A stretch of DNA of 64,000 bases from Tilletiopsis washingtonensis (taxonomy: Eukaryota > Basidiomycota > Exobasidiomycetes > Entylomatales), in the NCBI RefSeq assembly GCF_003144115.1, contig NW_020312013.1, forward strand, positions 413,143-477,142. The letters are read 5' to 3'. Shown piece by piece: positions 28,189 to 39,671 of the stretch. The stretch's first letter is position 1. Each line of letters starts with the position of its first letter. Made by a program: the position numbers and the translations under genes. The notes under the pieces were generated by a model that ran no database searches, was not told the DNA's origin, and saw nothing but the letters and a program-made list of their open reading frames with translations.

Positions 28189-30997
28189 TCAGTTGGGCGA
28201 GAATTGGCACTGCGGAGCAGGCACGCACCTGAGGCGCATTGCGAGCTCGACATCTGAAGGAGAGCAGTGCGTCAGCCGAGGCGAGGGCACAGCAGCAGGA
28301 ACGCAGCATACGCACCGGCGCGGATGTACTCGCCGCCGTCGCTCGACTTGCACAGCTTGAGCAAGGGGCGGAACGGCTCCATGCTGGGTGTGCAGGTGTC
28401 AGCACGCGAAGAGGCAGAGCGTGCGCCTCTCTGCGCCACGCACTCGATGATGAACGTCGCAAGCTGCTCGAAGCCCGCCTCGTCGACAAACTGAGCCGCG
28501 CGAGCGTCAGCCATGCAGCGACGGTACAGTAACGGCTCTGCGCTGCTCACCTCTGGATGCTCCTCCTCTCCACGGTACACAAAGAGCGAGATGTTGGCTG
28601 TGCACGGCACGCCCTGGATCCACGTCAGGACAAAGGGCGAGATGTGCTCCTCGTCGTCCCTGCCGCTCGTGCCCTTGCGCAGCACGCAGCCAAAGGCACC
28701 CGACAAGTGCTGTGTGCCATCGACGCCGCTGTACACCTGTGCGCGCCGCGCCGCGTGTGCCGCCTTCTCGGGCTTGTACACCGTGGCGCACTTGATGCCG
28801 TAGTCGAGGCGCGAGACACGCGAGGAGACGACGCCGTCGATGAGCCACACCAGCGAGCCCGAAGCGACGGCCTTGGCAGTGCTCTCGTCGGGCTTTGTGA
28901 GCTGCACGCTCGGCCCCAGACGGCGCTGCACCTCGTTGCGGTAGTACTCGCTGAGGCAGCGCGTCAGTCGCTCGCCATGTTGCACGCCATTTGTCTGCCA
29001 CGCACCTCTCGCTGAAGCCGCCGACAGCCGCGACGGTGATTGGCCCGTTGCCGGCGCCGCCGCACTGCGCCACCCGCCGCTCGATCGACTCAACCGTTGC
29101 CTTGATGCTCGGCTCGAACAGATCGGCAATCTCCTTGCCCGTGAAGATGAGCTTGCCACGCCGCAGCCCAATGTTGGCGTCGGACTCCGACGACGAGCCA
29201 ATCGGCAGCAGGATCTGCTCGACGTCGGCGCGCGCAAAGGATTGCTGTGGCGTGGCCGCGTCAGCCACCTCGCCGCAGTCTGTCCCGTTCCTCGCGCGCT
29301 CACCTTGATGCCCTCCGAGAAGGCCTGGCGCAGGTGCCGCAGGTCCTCAAAATTGTCCCAGCGCGTGCCCCTCAGCCGGTCTAGACGTGCGAGTCAGCGA
29401 GGCGCTCTCCGCGCATTCTGCAAGCCGCTTGGCTTACCCTGGATCAGGAGCATGGCGCGGTGATCCACCGTGGCGCTGCCGCCGATGATGCAATCGCTCA
29501 CGCCCACCTCGCGGCACTCTATCGCGGGCCACACGCTCGTGACCTCGTATGTTGTCTGCAAAGGCCGCAAATCAGCAGACGTTCAGGCTTGGCCGGACAG
29601 CCGCGCGCGCTCACAATATCAATCGTTCCGCCGCCCGCATCGAGGACGATGAGATGCGAGCCGGGCCGGTCCAGCCAGTCGCCGGCGGCCGACATGGCAC
29701 AGTAGTTGATCGACGCCTCGGCCTCGGTGACGAAGCGAATCGCATCGCTGCGCTCCGGCGGGATGAGCTGTGCGTTGATGCACGCCTGCCGCAGCACCTG
29801 CTGCTGCGCCAGCTCCCAGCCACACGGCGTCGTGATGATGCTGCGCAACGCGGACAGCGAGGGGTCAACCGGACCGCACGCGCGCCACGCTGCCAGGGCC
29901 GACTCACTACGACGTGTTCTGTCCCAGCGTCTGCAGCACCTCTGCACCGTTGTGCAGGCGCGAGAAGATATATGCGCCCTGTTTGTCGCATCATGAGCTC
30001 ACACTGCGGCGACAAGCGCTCCGCCCGGCCACTCACGACACAGCGGATGATGTACGCCAGAAAGGCACTGCAGACCTGCTCGGGCGTAACACCCTCGGGC
30101 AGGGGGTCGAGATCCAGCTGGTCCGTGCTCTCGTTGGAGTCGCCTGCGAGAATGACGTGCAGATGTGCCGGCTTGAGATGCAGCTGTGCGACGCCCAGAG
30201 CTTCAGCATCGCCGCCTTGGCACGATGCCCTCACACTCTACGCACCTTCCACCAGCGAATCTGCGCGCCGCCCTCGTCGAGCACGAGATCTGCGTCTGGC
30301 CCCTCTGCCTCGGCACCAAAGAAGCGCGCATTGCCCGCGGCGTCGTATGTCACGACCGACGGCACCTTTGCTGAGCGCGCGACAGACATCAGCACTGCGG
30401 ACGCTGGTGCAGCTCGCCAGCTGCCGCCTGCAGCAGGCCCTTCTACCTGCGCCGCGGCTGCGCTGCACGGCCTACTCACACAAGCCACTGGCCTGCCCTG
30501 GGTATGCGCGGCAGTCCTCGATGCGCGGCTTCTTGCCCGGCTCGAGAATGCAGTACGATGCTCCGCTGTACGTTGTTCCTGCGAGGTGTGCCGTGTGCAT
30601 CAGCAGGGGTGCGGGACGCGCTATTGCGGCACGGAGCGCAGATGTCCTGCGCGTTCGCTGCGCGGCGTCTCAACCCCCTCTCGCTATTCACCCGCTTCGC
30701 TCCTCCCACACACGCACCCAGGTCAATGCTGATGATCAGCTGCCGCTCGCCCTGGTACGGCAGCCAGTCCTTGCCGGCGCGGCGCTGCGGCTTCGGCGCA
30801 ATGCCGCCGTCGGCGAGGTACTGCACGTAGGAGCTGCTCGGCTGCGCGCCATTGCCATTGCCGGCGGCCGCCGCGCCGTTGCCGTTGCCGTAGGAAGCAG
30901 AGTCGCGCGCCGCCGCCGCGGCAGCACTGCCGCCGTTGAGGTTGCTCTGCGACGGCGACGTATGCGACGACGAGGAGCGGTTGGAGCCGAAGGCCAT
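28189..30997 (-). CDS. HSP70-like actin-fold ATPase (HSPA12-type), 653 aa
   Basis: Thirteen exons in transcript order: 30997-30718, 30578-30480, 30370-30246, 30183-30037, 29978-29908, 29840-29615, 29555-29438, 29380-29304, 29244-29006, 28950-28551, 28490-28444, 28383-28316 and 28253-28189. A Ser/Asn/Gly/Ala-rich leader precedes the ATPase fold: IDLGTTYSGASYC (phosphate 1, split by intron 1), TYDAAGNARFFGAEA, ITTPCGWELAQQQVL, VTEAEASINYC, LDAGGGTIDI (phosphate 2) and AVGGFSESEYY (adenosine). No canonical substrate-binding domain follows, as in HSPA12-type and fungal HSP70-like proteins. The client and role are unknown. The last two exons are less certain: reading on through intron 12 instead would end at 28272. 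The start is the ATG at 30997, after a G/A-rich leader. Confidence 0.83.
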
Positions 30998-32147
30998 CGC
31001 GGAGAGAGGCCTGAGGTGGTGGAGAGGAGAGGGAGAAAGGGCACGCGAGCGAGCCACGGCTGCGCGGCGGCGTGCGGAGGTGCAGCGAGGTGCAGCAGCT
31101 GCGGCGCCGGAGGCAAGAGAAGCTGCGGCGGTGAGGGAGCGGGAGCGGGAGCGGGAGGCGGAGGCAGTCAGAGTTGGGAGGCAAGCGCCGTCGCGCGGAA
31201 CAAGCACAAGGAAGCCCGAGAGAGCGCTGCATGCGCCGCTGCGCCCACGCAGCTCTAAAGCGCAGCTTAGCGTGGCAGCGCAGCCCGACGGCATCGGCGC
31301 AGGCGGCGCGCCGTGAGAGAGGCGGGGACCGAGCGCAGGCACGCCGTCGCCGCGCGACGCTCCCCTCGCGCTGCCGCCACGGCTTTCTGCCGCTGTCTCA
31401 CAGCGGGCCTCAACTCCGCCATGGGCACGGCGTCGTATCGCGCTGCTCGAGCTGCTCAGACGGCCTCTGTGGACGCTGAAAGAGCTCTCCTCCGAGGCGA
31501 CAGCGGCTTCACGCGCGCACACCCTCCAGCATGCTCTCCGAGGCCGCGCGGGTGCCTCATGCGCGATGCGCACAAAAGGCGGAGCTGATGCTGCAGCGAG
31601 GTGTGAGACCGCCGTGCTGGTGCGCCGCCGGATGCAAACACATCGGTCCCGGCGCTGCGGTGCACGACCCCTTCTCGCAGGCACGCACGCGATGGGGATG
31701 GCGTTGCTCGAGAGAGAGAGGTACAGACTGCCCGTGCCTGGGTGATGCTGCAAATAGAGAGGTGCGGCCACTGCGACTGCAGGTTGAGAGAGGTACGCGC
31801 GAGGGCCTCTCAGGGGTGTCCTTCCCGGCGCGCGCCCTGCTGCTCCAACGCCGCCGGGAGCGCTCCTTCTGCCATCGAGAAAGACACAAAGAGCAGCGGC
31901 TAGGAACCGCTGTCACTCCTTCCTGGCCTCCTCACCGCAGAGCGAGCGTCATGTGGCTGCTCCCTTGAAGGCATGCTCTGCCACCCGTCGGTCCGGGCGC
32001 CGAGCAAGTCCGATGCAGGGACCGGCACGGCGCGGCCGCGGCTGGCTAAGCGCGCCTGCACCTCCACTCGTCGTGCTTCTCTCCTCACCACCTCGACACA
32101 AGCCTCCGCACTCGCAGGAGCGTCAATAGGCCGCACTGGACGGGCTC
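30998..32147. other. Divergent intergenic region
   Basis: About 1.15 kb between the divergent HSP70-like and MFS-fusion genes. The part next to 30997 is a purine-rich leader on the plus strand. Open frames here are short and overlapping without motifs. No gene, RNA or repeat is supported. Confidence 0.5.
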
Positions 32148-35009
32148 ATGGGTCTCTTCTCCCGGCTGCGCCGTCGTGGGCGCGATGACGACGAACGCGC
32201 GCCGCTGCTGGCCCAGCAAGCTGCGCCGCCGCCGCGCAAGACGCCGCTGCCGCGCATGCAGCTCTTTGTGCTCTGTCTGATGCGCCTCAGCGAGCGTAAG
32301 TCTGTCGGAGGGGGCGTCGACTGCTGCGTACGTGCTGATGCTGACGCTTGGCTTCTCCGGCAGCTATTGCGTTCACGGTCAGCGCCAGAGGCGACGACGA
32401 AGCGCTGACTCATGGCTGATGCGCGCGCCTCTCGCAGTGCATCTTTCCCTTTGTGCCGCAGATGCTGCACGACAATCTGCCTGGCGTGCCGAGCAAGCAG
32501 ATAGGCTGTGAGTTGCTGCGCAACCATTCTCTCACTTTCACCGCTCATCACCTCCTCGCTCAGACTACGCCGGCCTCGTCGAGTCGCTCTTTGCGCTCGT
32601 GCAGTTCCTCACCGGCCTGCTCTGGGGCTCGCTGAGCGATCGCATCGGACGTAAGCCCGTGCTGCTCATTGGCCTGCTGGGCACCTTTGCCTCGGTCAAT
32701 GCTTTTGGTCTTTCGCGCAGCTTCAATCAGATGATCGCCGCGCGCGCGCTCAACGGCCTGATGAACGGCAACGTGGCCGTCATCCGCTCTGTGCTTGGCG
32801 AACTGACGGACGAGACGGTGAGCTCGGCCTTTGCGCGAAGCCATCGTGCCGTGCTGACACTGTGCATCGCTGCAGAATCAAGCGCGGTGAGTCGCGGCCA
32901 GCTCGGGGAGATGCGGCCGAGACTGACACGTCCTCGTCACAGCGCCTTCTCCTTTCTGCCGCTCATGTATGCCATCGGCAGCATCATCGGCCCCACCCTC
33001 GGCGGCACACTCTCTGACCCCGTGCATGCGTTTCCCTGGCTTTTCGGACGCTCCGAGTTCCTGGCCACGTATCCATACTGGCTGCCATGCGGCGTCGCGG
33101 GCGCACTCAATGTCGTGGGCCTCGTCATTGGCTTTTTCTACCTCGAGGAGACGCTGCCTTCCAAGGCTGCACCGCCGCCCTCTCCCCGGGACGAGAGCAA
33201 CGAGACACCAGAGGGCAGCGCCACGCCCACGCTCACGCATCGTCTCTCCGAGCCCGACTTGCATCGCGCCACCCTTGCACGCGCAGCTTCGCGCCTGGCA
33301 GCTCGACGTGCCGGCGAGGCGGCAGCGGCCGCAGAGCGCCAAGCAGCGCAGGAGGAGCTGCCGGTGCCATTCCGTGCCATCCTCACTGGCAATGTCATCA
33401 AGGTGCTGACGAACCAGGCGCTCATCAACCTCATCAACATCTCCTACATGGCTGCCCTGCCGCTCTTTTGCTACACCGACGTGGCCGAGGGCGGGCTGAG
33501 CTTCAGCAAGGCGGGTGAGTGGCTGAGCGCGCCAGGCGCCACCCGTGTGCTCAACAAGCTCGCGCAGATATCGGCAACCTCCTTGCCGCCAACGGCGTGT
33601 GTGCCATCTTCGTGCAGCTCTTCCTCTTTCCCTACCTCGAAGGGCGCATCGGTGGACCTCAGCCGTTGCTCAAGCGCGTGCTGCCCTTCTTCGCCTCTGC
33701 CTTTCTGCTCTTTCCGCTTGCACACGCCGCTGCTTTGCTGGGCCGTGCGCAGGTCTGGAGCGTGCTCGGCGTCATTCTCGTGGTGCGCAGCATCGGCGGC
33801 ATGAGCATCGTCACGGGCACGCTGTGCATCAACAACATCGCGCCGAACCGCGCCAGCTTGGGCCGCGTCAATGGGCTGGCGCAAAGTCTCGGCAGTCTGG
33901 CAAGAGCCATCGGGCCGATTGGCAGCAGCTCCCTCTTCGCCTTTTCCATTGAACATCCCGACCTCCTCGGCGGCCAACTCGTTTGGTACACACTCTTCGC
34001 CATCGCCGCCCTCACATGGCTCCTCTCGCTGCGCATCCGCGACGCCAACAAGGCGCGCTGGCGCAAGGAGAAGCGTGTGCTAGCGGCCCCAGCCCCGATG
34101 GCCGCCGATGGTGAGGCCGCACCCGCGGAAGTCTTTACGACGATGCTTCTCTCCGCAGCCGCGACGCCCGCGGCGACGCTCGAATCCCTGCTTCCGCCGC
34201 AGCTCTGCGCCATGCTCCACGAGGCATCACCACGCACGCAGGGCGACGTCGTCTCGACTCATGTGCTCGCACGCCGCATCCCTCTGCTGCGCGAGCATCT
34301 GCGACGTCTCTCCACTGCCGTGGCGGCGCTGCACGCAGCCGCGCCGTCCGCGTGGCAGACGCCTGCCAGCTACGCCGCGCTCTCGGAGGAGCGTCTGCTG
34401 CAGGCGCTGCACGAGGCGCTAGATGGTCAGACCGAGGCGCGGCGAGTCAGACTGGCCCTTTCACGAGAAGAAGGAGTCGTGGCAGTGCAACACTATGCTC
34501 TCTCGCAAGTGCCGCAATCTCCTTCCGTCAGGCTCGACGTCGAAGCAACTCGGCCGCGCACTGGCACACTCGACGACGTAGTGCTCCGCCACAAGACATC
34601 TGCGCGCGGCATCTACGACGAAGCTCGCTCTCGGGTGCACGCCACGCTGGGTGCTCCTGCTGCGGCGAGGGACCAAGCAGCGTGCTTTGACGTGCTGCTC
34701 TGGCTCGAAGAGAGCGGCGAGCGACTACTGACGGAGAGCAGCATTGCCTCTGTGTTGCTACAGCTCGCTCCTTCTTCCTCGTCATCCGCAGCAGGAGAAG
34801 CAGAAGAGAGGCCCGTAGCGCGCTTCGTCACGCCTCCAAGGCGCCTGCCGCTGCTGCCGGGAGTGGTGCGCAGCGAACTGCTGCGACGAGGCGCGGTGCG
34901 CGAAGAAGAGATCAGCGTGGCACGCCTCAAGAGCGAATTGCAGAGAGGAGGTAGACTGTGGCTCGTCAATGCGCTGAGAGGCGCATTTGAGGTGCACTTG
35001 ATACCGTAG
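32148..35009 (+). CDS. MFS transporter fused in frame to an aminodeoxychorismate-lyase-like PLP enzyme, 836 aa
   Basis: Exons 32148-32295, 32364-32377 (14 nt), 32438-32507, 32564-32817, 32876-32886 (11 nt), 32943-33514 and 33568-35009. Residues about 40-520 are a major-facilitator transporter: GLLWGSLSDRIGRKPVLLIG is the loop 2-3 signature, followed by many hydrophobic helices and a charged central loop. The last helix (LVWYTLFAIAALTWLLSL) runs without a stop, through KARWRKEKR, into a second module from about residue 534. That module has the class IV aminotransferase/ADC-lyase pattern: EVFTTMLL, RHKTSARGIYDEAR with the probable Schiff-base Lys (about residue 699), DVLLWLEESGERLLTESSI, TPPRRLPLLPGVVRSELL and NALRGAFEV. 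ADC lyase makes p-aminobenzoate for folate. A separate internal start at Met534 (34098) cannot be excluded. Confidence 0.8.
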
Positions 35010-35176
35010 CGCAGCACGCGGAGGCTATATTATACATTGCCCTGAAGAGCCGCAGAAGAGGCGTGATGCATTCGGAGCGGGATCGACGCAAGGCGAAAGG
35101 GTAGTGCGCCGGCAGAGGTGCGCGCACGCGACGTCAGGTCGCCACTCTCGATGTGGATGACCGATCCCTCGGCACA

Positions 35177-36079
35177 TCAGAAGTCCGTGGCGCGGCCACC
35201 GTAGCTCCACTCGCGCGCCCAGGTGAGGGGGTCCTGCTTTGGGCCGCCCACCTCGCCCGTCTCGGGGTTCGTCTCGCCCTCAAAGTCGGGCGAAGGCTTG
35301 CGCCGCGCATCGGGATGCACGGGATCGCCGTCGGAGGGCACTTGGGCCGAGGTGAATTGCAGTGCGTCTGAAAGAGGATAGGCTCAGCGATTGCCCACGC
35401 GCGGATAGCAGGAGGTGCGAACGAGGCAAGGACGTGCAACGTCTGAGCGAGAAGGAGATCAAGACTGTCTCTGAAGGACGGAGGCAAGCGCGCGCATAGA
35501 TCACCACACGGCCATTGCACTGCCCCTGATTGCACGCCGAGCGATCATCCTCCCACGGTCGGCGAGCGCAGCCGCGCTTGCCACTCCGACACGGGTGCGT
35601 GCAGGGCTCGCTCGAGGCGTCCATGCGTCGTCGTCCGCGCCTCGTCGCCAGCGAGTGCCGCCGGCAGCTCGCGGGGTTCGTCACGTCCAGCGCCAGGCAG
35701 GGCATCACCGCGCGGTGCAGAGTGTCGCCACCGCGCCGGTCCTGTCTAGCTCCAGAGCAGTCCTCCTTGCCACCGCGCCGGCCTTGTCTGGCTCCCGAGC
35801 CGTGCTGCTTGCTCCATTGCCCTCCTCGTCCTTAGCTGCACGCGACGGCGACGACTCACTGCTCTTCTCCTTGACGAGCTTCTCGAACTCCCTCTGTTCG
35901 CGCGGCGGCAAGGAAGGCGGGCCTGGCCGGCTGAAGAGCTTGCCGTTGCCGCCGCCGCCGCCGCTGCTGCTGCTGCTGCCCTCGCCCTGCTGCAAGGCGC
36001 AGGCGGAGGTGCGCAGTGTGCGCGCCGAGGCGCAAGAAAGGCGCAGCGGCGGCAGGAGTGCGGTGCGAAGGGCGAGCAT
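35177..36079 (-). CDS. SDHAF4: Succinate dehydrogenase assembly factor 4 (DUF1674), mitochondrial, 136 aa
   Basis: Two exons in transcript order, 36079-35860 and 35367-35177, with a 492-nt intron. The N-terminus MLALRTALLPPLRLSCASAR, with further Arg/Ser, is a good mitochondrial presequence. A Ser/Gly linker and RPGPPSLPPREQREFEKLVK follow. Exon 2 encodes HPDARRKPSPDFEGETNPE, then TGEVGGPKQDPLTWA and the family-defining end WSYGGRATDF. SDHAF4 binds flavinylated Sdh1 and aids its joining with Sdh2 in complex II assembly. The donor at 35859 (GTGAGT) was chosen because it gives the right phase and skips Pro/Ala-rich sequence not seen in the family; the unspliced frame ends in an unrelated tail. 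ATG 36079 is preferred over in-frame ATG 36127 because it gives the better presequence. Confidence 0.87.
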
Positions 36080-39000
36080 GGCGAGGACGAGGAAGTGGAG
36101 GTGAGGAGGGAGGCAGGAGATGCGCACTCGGACTCGACTGCGCCATCTTGAGGCGCGCCCCGCACTCGGCCGCCGGTGGCGCGCCGCGGTTACCTAAGCA
36201 CGGCCTCCCCTCGTCCTCCGAAGCGTCCACCGCCCCCCAACGACGCCTCCGCAGCACGATGGTCTCAAGACGCGCACCAGATACTCTTGATGGTTGCTTC
36301 AGCATTGCAGGCATCACGATGACAAGCGCCAGAGCCGCACGGACCATCCCTGGGCGCGCGGCTCTTGGCGGTGGCTGGTCATTGCAAGCTGGACCCCTGA
36401 CCTCCAGGGTGCAGCGCAGCCGGCGGCTCAGCCACCCCCAGAGGGCTTCTCACGGAGCCGTCCGGGATGCAGCTACGTGCTGCAAGTGTCCCGGCGCACG
36501 GGGTCGTCGCAGCTCGCCGCTGCCGGAGCAATGCACAACGGAGCTCGGACGCTCGAGAAGGGTGGCGTTCTGCGGAAGCAGGCCGTGTGTTGCCATGGAG
36601 AAGCAGAGGAGAGCAAGAGAGGGTGCAGCGGCGGAATGCGCTGCTCTTCAACACCTCGTCTGCCCGCAAGCACGACACTGCTCTGCGTGCTGCGAAGACG
36701 CTGCAGAGGGTGCTGGCGTATCAAGGTTCCGACTCACACAGCAAGCAGGCTTGTAGTTGCCTCCTCTGCGGTGCTCGGCGTGGATGGACAAGTCCGCCCA
36801 TGCTCGTGGCCCGCGTCCACAAACAGGTCGCACGCCTGCGCCACACGGGGCGCTCGCAGCGTCCAGCAGCTGATGCAGGATGGCATGGCGCGTCAGCCGT
36901 CGGTCGTCGGCTGCGGCCTTCTGATTGCCGCCGACTCGCCGTGGCATGCTGATGCTGGCGGTCGAAGCGGACCCGGGTCGCTTCGGCATGTCCTTGTTCC
37001 GCAGACGCAGCGATGACCAACCGTGGCGAAGGACACGCTCACGCGTACGGCGGCAACGACGGCAGACGCGGACGACTACCGTGCCGCGACGGTGAGAGCA
37101 AGGCGCGACATGTTCGCATCTCCCCGTCCCTGGTCTCCGTCCCCTGCTCCGCTCCTTGGGCACCGAGCAAGTGCCGAGCGAGGGGGATAAACAAGGGAGA
37201 GAAAGCTGCCGACGAGCCTGCAGTGCAGCGGGCAGGCGGCATGCTGAGAGGACAGCTTACCGATGCACTCGAGTCTGCAGCAGCTGCTCCGTGAGACAGG
37301 CACGCACACAACGACGGCATCGCACAGCCAGCACTCTGGGCTGTGCTTCAGCACAGCTTGGCGCCTCTTTCCGCGGCAGTGACCTGCCGTCGCGGTGACG
37401 GGCGGAGAGAAGCGCGGAGAGCGGCGTCCTGCACGATGGTGCTCCGCGTTCAGCCACACGAGCGCGTCCCGGATCTCAGCTCTCGGAGCTGGCGGCTAGG
37501 GGCGCCGCTCGGCTTGAGCGCCGCGGGAGCGCCCAACGAGCTCGAATATCAGATGGCTCTCCATTGTGAGGCGACGGGCTGGCGGCACGGGAAGATAGAC
37601 GAGACATTCGCCAGGCCGCCGTCGTGAGTGTGACGACCTCACGGGAACGACGCGTCTGTCTCGCATTCGGCGCCCCGTGGCTCTGCATGCGTCGAAGCTC
37701 GCGCAGGCGACCCGAGGCAGAGGATTGTGGGCTCTCATTCGCTGTCGGTGACCGTACGCAACCGCGCAGGCGTGTGAGTCGTCGCTGCGGCCAAATTCGC
37801 CCTTCGTCGTCGGACATCGCCGAGGCTGAGCTTGAGAGACGGCGGCGGCACCGGCGGATGAGGTCGTCGTCGCCGTGCGCCCTTGGCCGCTGCGCTGCGG
37901 CCGCGCCTGCGGATCTCACCCGGGGCGGCTCTGCACGGCGGCTGCATGCAAACGCCACACTGCGAGCGCCGACACAGCTGACGTGCCGTGAAGGCTGTCA
38001 AGTTGCTAGCGTCGCCGCAGCGCACAGGTGCAGCGCAGCAGCCGCAGGGGCGCCACGCCTGTCGCCGTTCCGCGTGCGCGATGGCGCCGCCCCCGAAAGC
38101 GCGACCAAGCCACACGTCCGTCGCTTGCGGGCGCTTCGATGACTGCTCAGCTGCCTCGGCCTCGGTTCCGCCGCACCCGGTGTGATGTGTGGACTGCGCG
38201 GCGCTCGTGCTGTGGGCTGCATGCTGCCGCTCTGGCACGGGCATATCTCTTCTCGCTGCTCCTCCCTCGTCCCTCGCCCTCGAGACCTCCTGACAGCGCG
38301 CAAGCAGGCAGGCGCCGAAGCGCCGGGAGAGACACGATGCGCCTTTGCAGCGCTCGTCGCTCAAACTCTACGCATGCGAACTGTCTCTTGGAGCAGTTGG
38401 CCCTCGCACGAGGGTTGACGGACAAGAGCACGCGAGAGAGAGCACCCGAGAGGGGGGTATTGCCGCACAGCCGCATCGCCCAATTGCCGGAAGAGAAGGC
38501 GAGGCGGCCGTGCTGCGGCCGAGTGCCTGGCTTCTACACTTTCACTTTGGAGCCTCTGGAACCACTCTCCTGAAGCCGAAGCTTCAAATTCTGCCCTCGT
38601 GCGCACAGCACAAGAGTAATGAAGGGGTGCCTGCGCCGCATGCGCTGCCCGTGTGCTCCTGCGCCGCGCTCTCGTGCTCGAGACTGCTGGCCGTCGGCAG
38701 ATGCAGCGGCAAGATCGCATCGGTGGCGCTGCCCCTCTCTCGCGGGCCGGCTTCGGCTCTCGCGATGCGCTCTGCCGCCTGCCGCCCGCAACCGCGCCCG
38801 CCGCTGCAGCTCCCTTCCCGCCCGGCTCGCCTTTGCTCCGCGCGCGCCGCTGCATGCGCAGCAGCGCGATCTTGTGCTGCACCTGCGAAGCCGTCGGCTC
38901 TGCACCCCCTGCGCCGCCTCCGTCGAATCAGAAATCGGCCGGCGCGCTGCCACGGTGCGACAGCTGCCACGCTAGCCGCGCAGGATGCAGCGAGGAGGCG

Positions 39001-39671
39001 GCCTCGGAGGCGATGCGCTGGGCCAAGCGCGCCCGGCCGGATGGATCCCGGCAGGCGCAGCATGCGGCTCGGCGGCAGTGCTGCGGCGCGGCGCGCACCC
39101 TGAAGCCGGGCGCCGGCGCGTGGCGCGATGGCGGCGGCGGAGCGTGAGGCGTGAGGGGTGCTTCGGCGGCAGGGCAGCACGAGCGCTGCTCCGGCGCCAG
39201 CTCGGGGTGCGGCAGCTGGGCTGGCGTCTGGCAGGCGCCACGGTGCCTGTCTCGCTCCTTTTGCGCGCGTGCGGCGGCGCGGCTGCCCGGGTGCCGCTGC
39301 CCGCTGCCCGCGTGCCCGCGGCTGCACCTCGCCTGCGACCTGCTGCGCTGCACCCGCGGCCAGCCACCGACGCCGCGTCGCGCCGTTCGCGGGCGGCGCT
39401 CCGAGGGCCAGGCAAGGCAGGTCCACGCCCCGCTCGCCGCCTGCCGTGCGCCTGCGCGCCGCCTGCGCTGCCCCGACGCCGCCGTCCGCGTCGCCGTGTC
39501 GCCTTCGCCCTTCGCCCGCACCGTCGCGCCTTCGCCATCCCTGCTCCCAGCACCAGCATCTCTCGCACGCGCGTCCATTCCGCACTCCTCTGCTCATCCT
39601 CACCCCGGCAGCCGCGCTCTCGCGTCTCCTCTATTCCTTCCAGCTCCCCGTCGCGCGCGCGCACGCCTGCC
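36080..39671. other. Long gene-poor stretch
   Basis: About 3.6 kb between the divergent SDHAF4 and zinc-finger genes. The open frames here are all below about 340 codons, overlap on opposite strands and show no start context, domain or intron pattern I recognise. The last roughly 600 bases before 39672 are C-rich and may be leader and promoter; that frame stays open upstream to 38985. No tRNA or repeat family was recognised. It could hide a non-coding RNA or a fast-evolving small gene. Confidence 0.5.

Noticed and set aside
38584-39603. 339-codon minus-strand frame and overlapping plus frames upstream of the zinc-finger gene
   Set aside because: No family match, Ala/Arg-rich composition on both strands and no intron pattern. 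More likely leader and promoter sequence.
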